Assembly: GCA_022559985.1 (NCBI GenBank)
Contig: JAFJTR010000021.1
Coordinates: 248,001 to 312,000, forward strand
Origin: Parastagonospora avenae f. sp. tritici 18332-5
Taxonomy: Eukaryota; Ascomycota; Dothideomycetes; Pleosporales; Phaeosphaeriaceae
DNA length: 64,000 nucleotides
Direction: 5' to 3'
Shown here in pieces: positions 1 to 10,596 of this stretch; the first letter of the stretch is position 1; each line of letters starts with the position of its first letter. The notes under the pieces are model-generated. The model did not search any database. It was not told where the DNA came from and saw only the letters and a list, made by a program, of their open reading frames with translations. Made by a program: the position numbers and the translations under genes.

Positions 1-674
1 ACTTCATTACCTTCATTGGTGGATGGGTTAGTGGTGACAGCGATAAGCTTCCATGAGCTAGACTAACTCAGCACAGTGAGCTGACTTCCTCTCCGATTGC
101 CTCAATTGTCGACCCCCCGGTCAAGCAAAATCTTCCATCTCAACACCGCTTTCGACAGCTCATCGCTATCGCTTCCTTCTCTGTTATTTTCTACATCCTT
201 TTAGCGATTATGCATAATTGTGCATCTCCATGGTATGCTAGGGCGTTTGGAAGGACAAAAGGCGCATATTCAGGCAATGATTCCGACATGTGTACATTTA
301 CTGGCGGTTGCATGTGGAAATAATAAGGCGCATTACATGGACTGATCATGTGGAGCTTGGGGATATACTTGCGTTTCCAAGACCCCGTAATATACCCGTT
401 TGCTTCAGATTTCATGTTCAAGGGATCAGGTCCACGCTAGCCTGAGTTCTCGACTGCTGAGATCAGTTTTTCTGGGCCACCAGGCATTGACTCTCATGGT
501 ATTCGAACGAGATCGGGTGAGCCGGAACCCCGGGCTTGCGAGGATGGTGTGAGAAACCTACTTCACGGAAGGGCTTCTGCCGGGCCGGGCCGTGCGCCTG
601 GACATTGACTACCAATCCATGAGATTATATATCAGCAAAGTGTCGCAAAAGTTGCTTTCTTCAAATTCTCAGCG
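1..674. other. Non-coding flank upstream of ERG2
   Basis: I see no supported gene here. The only sizeable ORF (191-421, minus) has no recognisable domain and no splice context. The last 70 bases look like the ERG2 promoter: a CCAAT-type element at about 612 and a TATATA-rich stretch at about 624-632, some 45 bases before the ERG2 start codon. Neither site is proven. Confidence 0.4.
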
Positions 675-1380
675 ATGCGTATCCTTCTTACTATTCTCAG
701 TATTTTGGTCGGCATCGCGTCGATCGTAATCTACCTGATCGACTCCAACGCATCGAATTCCTACGTCTTTGACCCATCTCGCCTGCACAGCCTTTCCAAA
801 GATGCCATCGCAGCCCACGGCAACAACACAGCAGCCGTAGTGTCCCACATCGTTTCCTCACTCTCAACCACGCACTCGGCCTACATCAACCTCAACGAGC
901 AATGGGTATTCAACAACGCCGGCGGCGCCATGGGCGGCATGTACATCATCCACGCCTCTCTGACCGAGTACCTGATCATCTTCGGCACGCCGATTGGCAC
1001 CGAGGGGCACTCGGGTCGACACAGGGCGGATGACTACTTTCACATTCTTTTCGGCGAGCAGTTGGCTTATGCGCCGGGTAAGGGTGTGTATGCGCCGGAA
1101 CGGTATCCGCAGGGCAGTGTGCATGTGCTTAAGAGGGGGGAGGTCAAGCAGTACAAAATGGACCAGGGATGCTTCGCGCTCGAGTATGCGCGAGGCTGGA
1201 TTCCGGGCATGTTGGGATTCGGCTTTGCTGATTGTAAGTTCAATTAGTGTTAGGGGCTGAGGTGAGAGCAGCTAATGATGGGTAGCAATTACGAGTACCT
1301 TGGACTTTCCGACGCTGGGATGGACGATTTGGATTACTGGACGGGAGATGATAGGGAATCTGTTGATTGGCAAGGTCTGA
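675..1380 (+). CDS. ERG2: C-8 sterol isomerase (ERG2 / sigma-1 receptor family)
   Basis: Shifts the sterol double bond from C-8 to C-7 in ergosterol synthesis at the ER membrane. Exons are 675-1233 and 1286-1380; the 52-nt intron has donor GTAAGT and acceptor TAG. The product is 217 residues, the usual family length. An N-terminal hydrophobic anchor spans about residues 3-24. The family signature EGHSGRHRADDYF and the preceding NNAGGAMGGMYIIHASLTEY are visible. The unspliced frame stops inside the intron, so a single-ORF call loses the conserved C-terminus; splicing restores FGFAD-SITSTLDFPTLGWT and the terminal GKV. The gene converges on PEX12, whose stop lies about 100 bases away on the other strand. 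Confidence 0.95.
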
Positions 1381-1480
1381 ACAAGGATGAGGTGAACATT
1401 ACATACTGCACTACTAGCGTCCTGAACATGTTTCAAGAAGCATGGAAATATGACTTGATTGCAATTCCTGTCATGGGTAT

Positions 1481-2875
1481 CTATACAACGACTCGCCTCA
1501 AACCCTCTGTTCCTCCTAAAATTCTCCTCCCCGTCACTGCATCCCTGCCCTTTCCACTCTCCCATCTGCCTTCTCGGCTTCCTTCCTCCTTGCTCCAACC
1601 CTCGTCCTCCACATCGGCACTGTCATGGTCTCCCGGGAAACCAGCTGCGCCTTCCATAAATGCGACTTGACGATCATGGTCGCCTTCTACCCAGCGGTGT
1701 ATGCAGGTATAGCAATAGACGAAACCTGTAGGTGACGCTGTAGGCGTGACAATGGCGTTTAGGCAAATCGGACAAAGGGTTGAGGATGGCGGTGTAGGTA
1801 CAGTGAGGATGGGTAGGAGGGTGGTTGAAGATATTATAGGGTCAATCCGTTGCTGCTTCTCCGAGGATGCAGTCGAGGGTCGTTGCTTCTCGTTGGTATC
1901 GACTTCTTTCCTTTTCGTAGCTGGCGGGAGGGAGGGTAATATTGGGGGTGGTAGCTCAATGTTCTCGGCGGCCTTTCTCGATAGCTGCCTTGCAAAATCT
2001 GAAGCATGCCACCATTCTAGGAACTTCAGCGCAAAGATGCTGGTGGGGAGAAGGATCTTCAGCGAACTCAATAGCCTGGGCTGTACACTCCTCGCCATGT
2101 TCCTTGGGGAGAACATGGAGCCTCCCTCTCCAGGCCGGGCGGGTCCGACCTTCCTCGGCGCAGTCGTCTGCTCAATGGCAGCATGATCCGCTGCGCCCAG
2201 TCTTCTTATTCGCGTGCCAATCATCCAGAGGAAAGGCGAGTGGTACTTTGTTCCGTCGAACAGATAGGCCATGTTGAAGACGATCAGGGAGAAGTAATAG
2301 GCAGCGTTCACGCTGGGGTATATGTTCCGTAGAAACCACTTATAGTAGAAGATGAATCGCTCCTTCATGGTTGCTCCAGCTCTTAAGCCATCTCTGTCTC
2401 TGTTGTACCCCGGCCCTAACAGGTTCGCGTGGGCGGCGTGCACATCGTATCCTTCGTCAAACTTCCTCTTCAGCCACGGCATACCGACCAGGACTGCCAG
2501 GTTCTTCCATATATCGCCGTCCCCCAGCTTTACTGCTTCTCGGACGGTGTCACTGGCTCCCAGCTGTGCGCGCGGAATCTCGCCCCCCTTTACTCGCAGC
2601 ACGCGTGCACGCTTCATGCCGTAGAAGTTTTCCGTGAACGAGCCGCCATATGTGCGGAGAAAGTGGCGCTCCACCAGGAGCATGACCAGTGCGTAGACCT
2701 CATCGAAGGAGTTGAGGACGGGTAGCAGGTAGCGAGGGTAGCGATGTGTGGAGATGGCGAGGAGGTAGCGGAGAGACGGCGGGAGCAGGGATGCGAGTTG
2801 TTGTTCGGACAGGAGTTCGAAGAGCGAGGGTTTGAGGTCGTCTATGCCATTCTGGAGGGTCGGCAGGAACTCCAT
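1481..2875 (-). CDS. PEX12: Peroxisome assembly protein 12 (RING peroxin)
   Basis: Membrane-bound RING peroxin of the PEX2/PEX10/PEX12 ubiquitin ligase that recycles the import receptor PEX5. The 464-residue frame starts at MEFLPTLQNG; the open frame runs 52 codons further upstream, but that part is Ser/His/Arg-rich and unlike the family. The N-terminal Pex2/Pex12 domain shows LFELLSEQQLASLLPPSLRY and RYLLPVLNSFDEVYALVML. Membrane segments lie around residues 210-240 and 290-310. The C-terminal RING is the degenerate Pex12 type, with CPIC followed by GFVYCYTCIHRWV. A Pro/Ser/Thr-rich linker precedes the RING. No intron is needed. Confidence 0.95.
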   Translation of the reverse strand: MEFLPTLQNGIDDLKPSLFELLSEQQLASLLPPSLRYLLAISTHRYPRYLLPVLNSFDEVYALVMLLVERHFLRTYGGSFTENFYGMKRARVLRVKGGEIPRAQLGASDTVREAVKLGDGDIWKNLAVLVGMPWLKRKFDEGYDVHAAHANLLGPGYNRDRDGLRAGATMKERFIFYYKWFLRNIYPSVNAAYYFSLIVFNMAYLFDGTKYHSPFLWMIGTRIRRLGAADHAAIEQTTAPRKVGPARPGEGGSMFSPRNMARSVQPRLLSSLKILLPTSIFALKFLEWWHASDFARQLSRKAAENIELPPPILPSLPPATKRKEVDTNEKQRPSTASSEKQQRIDPIISSTTLLPILTVPTPPSSTLCPICLNAIVTPTASPTGFVYCYTCIHRWVEGDHDRQVAFMEGAAGFPGDHDSADVEDEGWSKEEGSREGRWESGKGRDAVTGRRILGGTEGLRRVVV

Positions 2876-3189
2876 GGTGGGCGGGGTGTGGGCGCAATGG
2901 GTCGTCGGCGCATCCAAGGTGGTCGAGATGGAGATGGAAGCGTTGGAGTCGCGACGGCAGTGAAGGGACGCGGCCGGATGAGCCGAGGCATGGGCGCGGT
3001 CGGCTGCACCTGCCCATCCGTCGCGTCGCACGTCACACGCTCACCTTCACGCCCTGAGCTCAGAGCTCCCAGGCGTAAGCGCCAGAGCTTCTTGCTGATG
3101 CTCGCTGCCACACTCCACTCCACGCAAGCATGACTGCCTCTATATGGCACGCAGACCACGGCAGATGTCGGGAGCTGGCTTCTCCCGAC
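2876..3189. promoter_or_regulatory. Shared upstream region of PEX12 and the PQ-loop gene
   Basis: The two genes diverge from this 314-base stretch, so it must carry both promoters. I see no clear TATA element or named regulatory site. Confidence 0.4.
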
Positions 3190-4131
3190 ATGTTCAACTT
3201 CGTCATCTCTGTGTAGGTATAGCCGTTGACTGCACTCACGGCGCGACTGTGGCTAATGCATCGTGTACAGCTTTCTTGTTGTAGGCATTCTGGTCTCATA
3301 CCTCCCGCAGCACTACAAGATCATCGCGCGACGTTCTTCTCGCGGGCTCAGTCCCATGTTTGTTCTCTTGGGAACCGTGTCCGGCACAGCAAGCATTGCG
3401 AACATCCTGACGCTGCCTGAAAGCACAAGGGACATGGCGTGTTGCAAGGAGATTGGCAACTTTCCCTGTACCGCTGCTCTGCTTGGAATTGCGCAGATTG
3501 GCGTGCAGTGGGCATGCTTTTTCTTCATGTACGACTCTACTCATATGTCCATCTGACGACAAACTGACATGCACCCAGCATGCTGCTCTTCCTAATCTTC
3601 TTCCCCCGCAACCCCAACGCCTCCCAGATGGACGAGCAGGATGCCAAAATCCCCACCTGGAAAGAAGCTGTCGTCGTTCTTGCCGCCTCGATCGCTTTCT
3701 TCATCATTGCCCTCCTCGGCTCCATCGTCTTCGTCTACGCTGCGCCCTCCCACCTCCGCGCCTGGGCCAACTTTCTCGGCCTGCTAGGCACTGCCCTAGC
3801 TGCAATCCAATACATCCCTCAGATCCTCATGACGTGGAGACTGCAAGAGACGGGAAGCCTGTCAGTGCCTATGATGTGCATACAGACGCCGGGGAGCTTT
3901 GTCTTTGCGGCAAGCCTGGCAGTGAGGTTGGGGCCTGGTGGCTGGAGTGCATGGGGCTTGTTCATATTCACGGGTTGCCTGCAAGGCTGCCTGCTGGCCA
4001 TGAGCCTTTGGTTCATCTGGAGCGACAGGAAGGCTGCGAAGGCTGGAGGTGAACCAGCTGGGACCGAGAACGGTGCTGCCGGTGCTCACGAACAGACACC
4101 ATTGCTGCGTGACAATGCAGAAGACAGGTAG
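3190..4131 (+). CDS. PQ-loop repeat membrane protein (cystinosin/Ypq-like)
   Basis: Probable vacuolar or lysosome-type small-solute transporter. Exons are 3190-3212, 3271-3528 and 3579-4131, joined in phase to give 277 residues. The 23-nt first coding exon encodes MFNFVISV and runs straight into the first helix. Two PQ-loops are visible: SYLPQHYKII near the N-terminus and YIPQILMTW in the second half. There are about seven hydrophobic segments. The tail ends with EQTPLL, an acidic dileucine motif of the kind used for vacuolar sorting. The substrate cannot be read from sequence; basic amino acids or cystine would be family precedents. Confidence 0.9.
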
Positions 4132-4247
4132 TACTCACAAGCACTAGTAAGCAATCTCATTATACTATCAAAGCAGCGAGGCTTGGTTGAGAAGCACTCG
4201 ACCCTGTGCCCTATAAGGTGAATATATGGGCAATGCTGCGACTTCCT

Positions 4248-5216
4248 TTACTCACTTCTACATCCTCCCGTTATTTCTATTGTCAACAGCCTTTCCTGTG
4301 CGTTCATGAAACCGTGCTTCTCCAACCAAACTATCTTCTTCTTAGCTCTCATGACCCTGTTGTGGTATTGTATGTCCCTCATAGCTTCCTGTACGTCCCC
4401 CAGAGACTCGACAGCTCTCTGGCCCACTGTTGCTGTTGTCGCTTGGCCCACTCCCTGCAGTACTTCAACCACTGGCCTGTTTCGCCGACGTACAATTCGA
4501 CATTTCTGGATCGGGTCGCGTGGCTGGTATGGTGGGGGCGGATCGATACCGGTAGAGTTCTCTGGTCTGTGAGTGCGTCGAATCGGCCGCACAATAACGT
4601 TGTTCGGTCGGACAGGTGTTGATGTGTTTGATTCGTGTGACTGAGTCGGGTTGAGGCTTGTCTGGCGGTCACTTCTTGCGTACCCGGGCTGGAATGATGT
4701 GAACTCGTGATATTCAACAGGCTCTCTCACTGTCGTCTCAGATGCCGGCTGCATCCATAGAGGAGGTCTAGGAGAGATCAGGCTTTGGCTTTGTCTGACA
4801 ACGTATGTGTGCGCAGGAGGCACAGTAACGCTTGGAAGTCGTGGGGCACATGCCGCGGAAATTTGAGGTATTCCATCAACAAAGGTGTATGGTGGCAGAC
4901 GCCATTGAGGTCGGAAATCCGGCTGTAACAGTTCGTCGAAAAGAGTATCGCATCGCGGCGCCGGTGCTACGCCGTCTTGATAGAGTTGTTCATCGCCAAG
5001 AGGAGATACAAAGATCCCGTCGATGACCGGTAGGCGCGTCGCACTATTGCAGTCTCGTCGATAGATGCGGCTGAAGTATCGTCCCCATGGCAGCGTAGAG
5101 AAGTAGTTCCACCAATCTGTGGACATCATCCTCCAACATGAATACTCTCTGAAGAACTGGACGAGACAAGCGGTTTGGACATGGATCGTGGAAGCAGATA
5201 TCGCGAGAATGGTCAT
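4248..5216 (-). CDS. Hypothetical protein with PPxY motif
   Basis: A single open frame of 322 residues that I do not recognise. The N-terminal third is aromatic-rich (WWNYFSTLPWGRYFSRIY). The middle is Pro/Ser/Arg-rich and contains PPPPYQP, a PPxY-type WW-binding motif. The C-terminal part is charged and probably helical (REVQEAMRDI-like spacing around residues 270-305). The start is uncertain because several Met codons lie close together, for example residues 30-31. Length and non-random composition favour a real gene, but there is no domain or splice evidence. Confidence 0.5.
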   Translation of the reverse strand: MTILAISASTIHVQTACLVQFFREYSCWRMMSTDWWNYFSTLPWGRYFSRIYRRDCNSATRLPVIDGIFVSPLGDEQLYQDGVAPAPRCDTLFDELLQPDFRPQWRLPPYTFVDGIPQISAACAPRLPSVTVPPAHTYVVRQSQSLISPRPPLWMQPASETTVREPVEYHEFTSFQPGYARSDRQTSLNPTQSHESNTSTPVRPNNVIVRPIRRTHRPENSTGIDPPPPYQPRDPIQKCRIVRRRNRPVVEVLQGVGQATTATVGQRAVESLGDVQEAMRDIQYHNRVMRAKKKIVWLEKHGFMNAQERLLTIEITGGCRSE

Positions 5217-7051
5217 GAGTCAAGGAGTCGTCTTTTATTTCGTGGCTCCGTAGCGCGAAGGCTGGATGGTGTACCAAAAAAATGTCAATCAACCTCCTTG
5301 GTACGGTTCATGGAAGACTCCATTCCCGTAACTAACCACGATGCGGAAAAGCAAGCACGCCATTGACAAAAAACCCCGATGGCTAATGCAGCAGGTCGAC
5401 AAGACCTCAACGGCTCCCCTACTTTCAAAGGCAATCACATGCTTGTGGCCTCCTGCATACCAGTAGATCTCATGGATTGACGAAAATTAGTATGGACATG
5501 GGTGCTAAAAAGCTCCCTCGAAGTTTGGTATAGAACTGATATGTACAGGTACAAGTTGTGCCAAGATGCACTGAAAGTAGGTGTTGTGGTGAGGTTTCAA
5601 AGAAAGGGCAGTGAAGAGTTGCTTAGCTGCGGATGACGAAAGACTGTAGCGGAGAAAACCCCCGTCCTCCGAAATCACCAGAGCGGACCCAAGCTCACAC
5701 TTTGCAAGTGGCCTTTGTATCATATCTCTTGCATGCCTATTGCAGCGCTTGACGCCGCTAAGCAGTTGCTGGGCGATTTATATGCAACCCAAGACGTATG
5801 TATATTTCCAAACTCCCATGCTCACTGCAAAGCGCTACAAGATCCGCGCACGACGGCTACTTTCTTTCGTGGATACTCAAAGCGATAAAACAAGGCTATC
5901 GAAGTATTCACACAGGTTGACGTATCCCATAAACAGTGGCGTCCTTCCGAAAGAGTCGTGTTTGGCCTCCAAGGACAATGTCAATACACGAGAAGGAGGA
6001 AGGACGTGGTCTGATCATTGTGACACTCGACATACAGGACTGGCATGGGACGCAGCTGAATACGGGACTTTCTCAAACGACCTGCCGTTAGCAGTAGATT
6101 GGAAATTACACTGCTCGAACACTCCTAGACAATGCGCGAAGGATGCATAACCCGCCGCATAGACGCAGGATACTACGGGTGGCTTCACCCGATTTGATAT
6201 TTTCCATAAAGTGGTTGTGCAACCCAATAATGTCATCTCGAGAAACGGGACAATTGATGCACTGAAAGGGACAACTGCTTAAGATGGCCAGTCCAGCTGT
6301 GGGTGACGGTCAGGCCACGATCTCCATACCCAGAGTCTCCAGAGACGTGGTCGAGCTCTGTGGTGGCGTCGCGGCAAGCCTGGTGCTCGGGTAACCCGGA
6401 CCCTGAAGGAGCGAATCAGGAAACGCGAACCAGTGGAGAGGCACAACATTCCGTGACCCCAACTGCGGCAGGCGATAAACAAGACATTATCAACGCTCGT
6501 CTATCAGGCGGCTATTGATACTTACACATGAAATACTGTAAATCCAACGAACGCCTCCTGTACACCAATTCCGAGGCCACCAATCGCTCCCAACCCTGCT
6601 GCGTTATCATCCTGGCAATGCCGGCTAACCTCCTTCAAGACACTCCCTTATCTACACCAAGCCCCAACTGCTTAGCTACTGATCTTGCCTGACGCCTCGT
6701 CGGGAGATTTGATCTATCTCAGCAGTTTGTTCGGCGCAAAAGGTTCCTTCGCAGGCCCATAAGGCTGGAAGTCACCATCCACATCACGGCCGCGCTCTCG
6801 GTCAGGAAGTCAACAAGGCAATTGACACCGAAGTGCTTATCAGTGCCAAGGTCAAATATTCCGAGTAGTTGGGCGTGTAGCTTGCATGTGGAGATGAGGT
6901 CGCTTGCCAATATCCTACCATGTTGTCTTCCAAATTGGCAGCAGCATGGGAGGGCCTGAAACAGATATAGAGTCTGTCGACCCCCTGCAACTCGATCTTA
7001 ATTCCTCAAAGACCTTTGTGAAGAGCTCTTCCAGAAGCTAATACCTGCAGT
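5217..7051. other. 1.8-kb intergenic region upstream of the ammonium transporter
   Basis: No supported gene. The short ORFs on both strands (for example 5740-6150 plus and 6719-6910 minus) lack family features. The right half carries the GATA-type sites listed separately. Confidence 0.5.
6473..6842. promoter_or_regulatory. Cluster of five HGATAR sites upstream of the ammonium transporter
   Basis: GATA-factor type sites are CGATAA at 6473-6478 (plus), TGATAA at 6604-6609 (minus), AGATAA at 6648-6653 (minus), AGATAG at 6714-6719 (minus) and TGATAA at 6837-6842 (minus). AreA/NIT2 factors bind HGATAR and activate ammonium permease genes under nitrogen limitation in other ascomycetes. Such short sites also occur by chance, so direct binding here is inference. 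Confidence 0.45.
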
Positions 7052-8703
7052 ATGGAGGCTCCAGTCGCTGTAAGTAGTCGCTGTGTATTCGAAAGTGACT
7101 CTCTTCTCACACACACATTCCCAGCCTGAATTCGATGAGGCGAAGCCAAATGGCGGCAACCCAAGCATCGAGAATGTGAACACACAGTACCAGGGACTGG
7201 AGTTCCATTACATCTACCTCATGATCATGGCGTACCTCGTGTGGCTCATCATTCCTGGTATCGGTTTCCTGTACTCTGGTCTATCTCGCCGAAAGTCTGC
7301 ATTGGCCATGTTGTTCCAGTCACTGGCTGTCATGGGAGTGTAAGTTTCTGCAAGGTCAGACTACTGCAAAGCGATTCTAACAATTTCATAGAGTGTGCTT
7401 CCAGTGGATGTTCTGGGGCTACTCACTCGCCTATTCTCGTACTGCCAGTCCCTTCATCGGCGACATGGCAAACTTCGGCCTCAAGAATGTCATGTCCGCG
7501 CCTTCCCCAGGCTCAGCTCTCCTTCCCGAGATTGTATTTTGCTTGTATCAAATGCTCTTCTGCGCTTGCACTGTACAACTTGTTATCGGTGGTTCGTTTG
7601 AGCGTGGTCGCATTCTCCCTTCAATGATCTTCGCTTTCTTCTGGGCGACGATTGTGTACTGCCCTATCGCATGTTGGACATGGAACGTAAGTGCTCCAGT
7701 TCTCACCGACTGGCTTCACGCGCTGAAATAGAATTGAATAGGCTAACGGGTGGCTCTTCAACCTTCCGTCGCTCGACTTCGCTGGAGGTGGCCCTGTCCA
7801 CATCGCATCCGGATGGTCTGCTCTCGCCTATGCTTTCGTCCTCGGCAAGCGCCTTCCTAAGGGTGACAAGATCCACGGTAAAGCCCACAACCCTACGCTC
7901 GTCTTCATCGGCACCGTCTTCATCTGGTTCGGTTGGTTCGGCTTCAACGGAGGCAGTGCACTCAATGGTACTCTCCGGTCTATGCTTGCTGCTTTCAACA
8001 CCAACACTGCTGCCTCCTTTGGTGTCCTGGGCTGGTCATCCATTGAGTACGTTCGCAACAAGGGTAAATTCTCCGTCGTTGGTGCCTGCTCCGGTGCCAT
8101 CGCTGGTCTTGTAGGAATCACGCCAGCTGCTGGTTACGTCTCGCCATGGATTGCAGCCCTCATTGGCTTCCTCACTGGAGTCATTTGCTCGCTCTGCCAG
8201 AACGTGGACAGGTGGATCAAGATTGACGAGGGAATGGATGTCTTCAAGCTCCATGGTATTGGAGGAATGGTTGGCAGCTTCCTCACTGGTATCTTTGGAC
8301 AAGCATGGGCAAGTACTTCCCCTGTCTCTTCGCCTTTGCCCTTTTCCTGACAGAAAGATAGATCTACGACCTCGATGGTATGGGCCCATACGATGGCCTC
8401 GGGGGTATGGACGGCGTCGGCGTCCAGGTCGGTCGTCAGCTTGCCGAGATTGTCGCCATTGCCTCTTACTCCTTCGTGGTCTCGTGCATCTTGCTGTACA
8501 TTTTAAAGTTCATCCCCGGCATGCACCTGCGTGTCAGCAACGAAGCTGAGATGCTTGGTCTCGATGCTGACCAGTTCTGCAACGACGAGCAGATTGGTGA
8601 TTGGAGCATGTTCGAGCAGCATGCGTACGAGGCGAACGCGAGCAGTGCCAGCAGCCACGTTGCTCCTGCTCCAGCACCCGACATGAACACCAAGCAGGCA
8701 TAA
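7052..8703 (+). CDS. Ammonium transporter (AMT/MEP/Rh family)
   Basis: Plasma-membrane ammonium permease, 478 residues. Exons are 7052-7069, 7125-7339, 7392-7686, 7742-8308 and 8362-8703. The first coding exon is only 18 nt (MEAPVA). The fourth intron is GC-AG, with donor GCAAGT right after the codons for GQAW; every GT alternative breaks the frame. Eleven hydrophobic helices are expected and seen. The pore residues are present: the conserved Asp of LDFAGGGPVHIASG (about D188), the twin histidines (about H196 and H347, the second in FKLHGIGG), and FQWMFWGYSL. The cytosolic tail is Ala/Pro-rich. MEP1/2/3 or MepA subtype cannot be decided. GATA-type sites upstream fit nitrogen control. Confidence 0.97.
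8309..8361 (+). other. GC-AG intron in the ammonium transporter
   Basis: Donor GCAAGT, acceptor ATAG, 53 nt, phase 0 on both sides. GT alternatives nearby put a stop codon or frame break in the conserved C-terminal domain. Confidence 0.85.
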
Positions 8704-9038
8704 GCAGAATGATTGCTTTGGCCGAGGAGAAGCCCGCAGCAGTCGAAGCATAGAATAGCAAAGCGCAATAGTCTTTGCACGTTACATAATACCCCACCAT
8801 TCGTGTTACGTGGATGCCAAATTGGATTCCATACTAGAATAGAGCATGCCGCGCCATGATTAGGCCCATCAAAATACTGAAATCCATGTCTCATAATCTC
8901 TCCGCCCACTTCAGGATTAGCTCAGCACCTCTCTCCCAGTCAGCATGATTTTGCAGATGATGACCCAGCACCTCTACAACGGTGAATGCAACGCCATCTC
9001 GTTCTTCTCACTCTTCGTTGCTTTCTTCGATTCGTGCG
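8704..9038. other. Intergenic between ammonium transporter and alpha/beta hydrolase
   Basis: A 3'-to-3' spacer between convergent genes. I see no coding signal or distinct terminator. Confidence 0.5.
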
Positions 9039-10127
9039 TCATGTTCCGATACTCCATTCCAATTTTCCTGTGCGCAGGCAGTGATGGAAAGCAGCTCGAT
9101 AGCGCCTCGCAGCATCCTCTAGCACTGAAGGTGCGCAAAGAACGTCTTGTTCGGCTGCCACCACCAGGAACCTTGGCGTAATGCCTGCAGATCCAATTAC
9201 TGAGGAGCTCCTCAGCCTCCACCTAGTGACGAAAGGCGCCAAAGCCTGCATTGGCCAGCACATGCTCTCGTACGGCGAAAGTAAGCACTCGAGATCTCTC
9301 ACTACCGGAGTCGGTGTATCCGCAGTGAAGAATGCATCGTGGACCTGTTTTGTTGTTGCAAGGAGGTAATTCGAGTGGAACAGTCGGTAGAGGAAATTCA
9401 GTGGCGCGCTGGCGAGCCAGAACGTATAACAGGTCCATCTTTCTGGCATCAGTTCCAAACAGATACTTTGATTGCACAATGTAGCTCACGATCCAAACCC
9501 CGGCACCGCAGCAAGCATAAAGAATGCCTGCACTCTCACAATGCCCCTACCCAGCACGTACTGACTCAGCGCTCCACCCGCTGAATGCGCGATGACCACA
9601 ACACCAATTTTCCCCTCGCTCTTTCTTCGCGCCATCTCCAGCCTCTCCACCTCTTTAATCCCAGCCACAAGATCCTCACCAATCGCATGTCGCGTTGTGA
9701 AATACATCGCCCAGAATCCTGGATACCAGCTTCCGCCGTGGCCGCGGTAGCTCAGCGCATAGCAGGGAAAGCCATGGGATGAGAAGTAGCTGAGATAGGA
9801 CAGCCAGACGGAGGCGCAGCCAAAGCCGCCTTGGGCGAAGAACAGAGGAGGTTTCGAGGTGGTGGCGGTGCGGGGCAAGGCAGTGAGGAGCTCGAGGGGG
9901 CCGGAGGCTGTCCCAATGTGGGATCTGGAGATGCCGAGAGGGGGGGCAGTTGGGAGGGGAGGATTGGGGGAGGGCATGTGCCATTGGAGAGTGGAGGGTC
10001 CGAAGGGCATCGCTGATGGTCTGAATAGCTTCACCGAGGCAGGCGTAATTGTAGTCAAAGTATTGACTGGCAGGTAATCGCTTCTTACAATCCTAGCCAA
10101 GGTTTTGTAATGCAAGCTCGTAACCAT
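9039..10127 (-). CDS. Alpha/beta hydrolase fold protein
   Basis: Probable esterase or lipase-type hydrolase. Exon 1 is 10127-9490 and exon 2 is 9438-9039. The 51-nt intron has donor GTGAGC and acceptor AAAG, and restores VPGFGS-WTCYTFW. The product is 345 residues from this start. The fold is shown by the LFFAQGGFGCASVW oxyanion region, a nucleophile elbow HSAGGALS (Ser about residue 210) and the late PRFLVVAAEQDVLCAP, which supplies the acid. A catalytic His in the C-terminal AAFHHCL is plausible. The start is uncertain: the frame is open to 10217, and MPFGPSTLQWHMPSP at 10010 is another good candidate. Substrate unknown. Confidence 0.85.
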
Positions 10128-10596
10128 GGAATTGGTGTAACAAATACTGAATAACCCTACCAGTATGGTAATGTTAGGATCTGTGCCTTTTCCCAAGGTA
10201 GCATCTTCAGATAGCACAATAGATTAGCTTTTGAATTCATATCAAGCACCAGATCCGGTATGCGTAGGCAATGTTCAGCCGCACCGACATGCAGGGCTCT
10301 GTGACACAATGCAAGCGCGGTCATGACTGTCAGGAAGTGTCCCAAGGCCGTATCACGCGCAGGTGGCTGACCCTTACAATAGATGCGTAGGATCGGTGCT
10401 CACAGGACTTGAACATAACAGTAGTTTATGATTGTACGTCATGTCATTTCAGGGCGATATCATTATATCCAAGCTACCCGAGTTTTCGACTTGAGCAAGC
10501 CTGCCCTATGCCAGTCATCATGCACCATAAAGATGTGCCCTCCACAATGGCATATTAGCCTGCCGAACGCGAGCGCCTAGAAGAGCCACGCGCCCT
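10128..10596. other. Intergenic between alpha/beta hydrolase and thioredoxin
   Basis: The region lies 5' of the hydrolase and 3' of the thioredoxin gene. No gene or RNA element is recognisable. Part of it may be the hydrolase 5' exon if the longer start at 10217 is used. Confidence 0.45.

Noticed and set aside
5740..6150. 136-codon ORF upstream of the ammonium transporter
   Set aside because: No family features. It lies in a region otherwise consistent with regulatory DNA.
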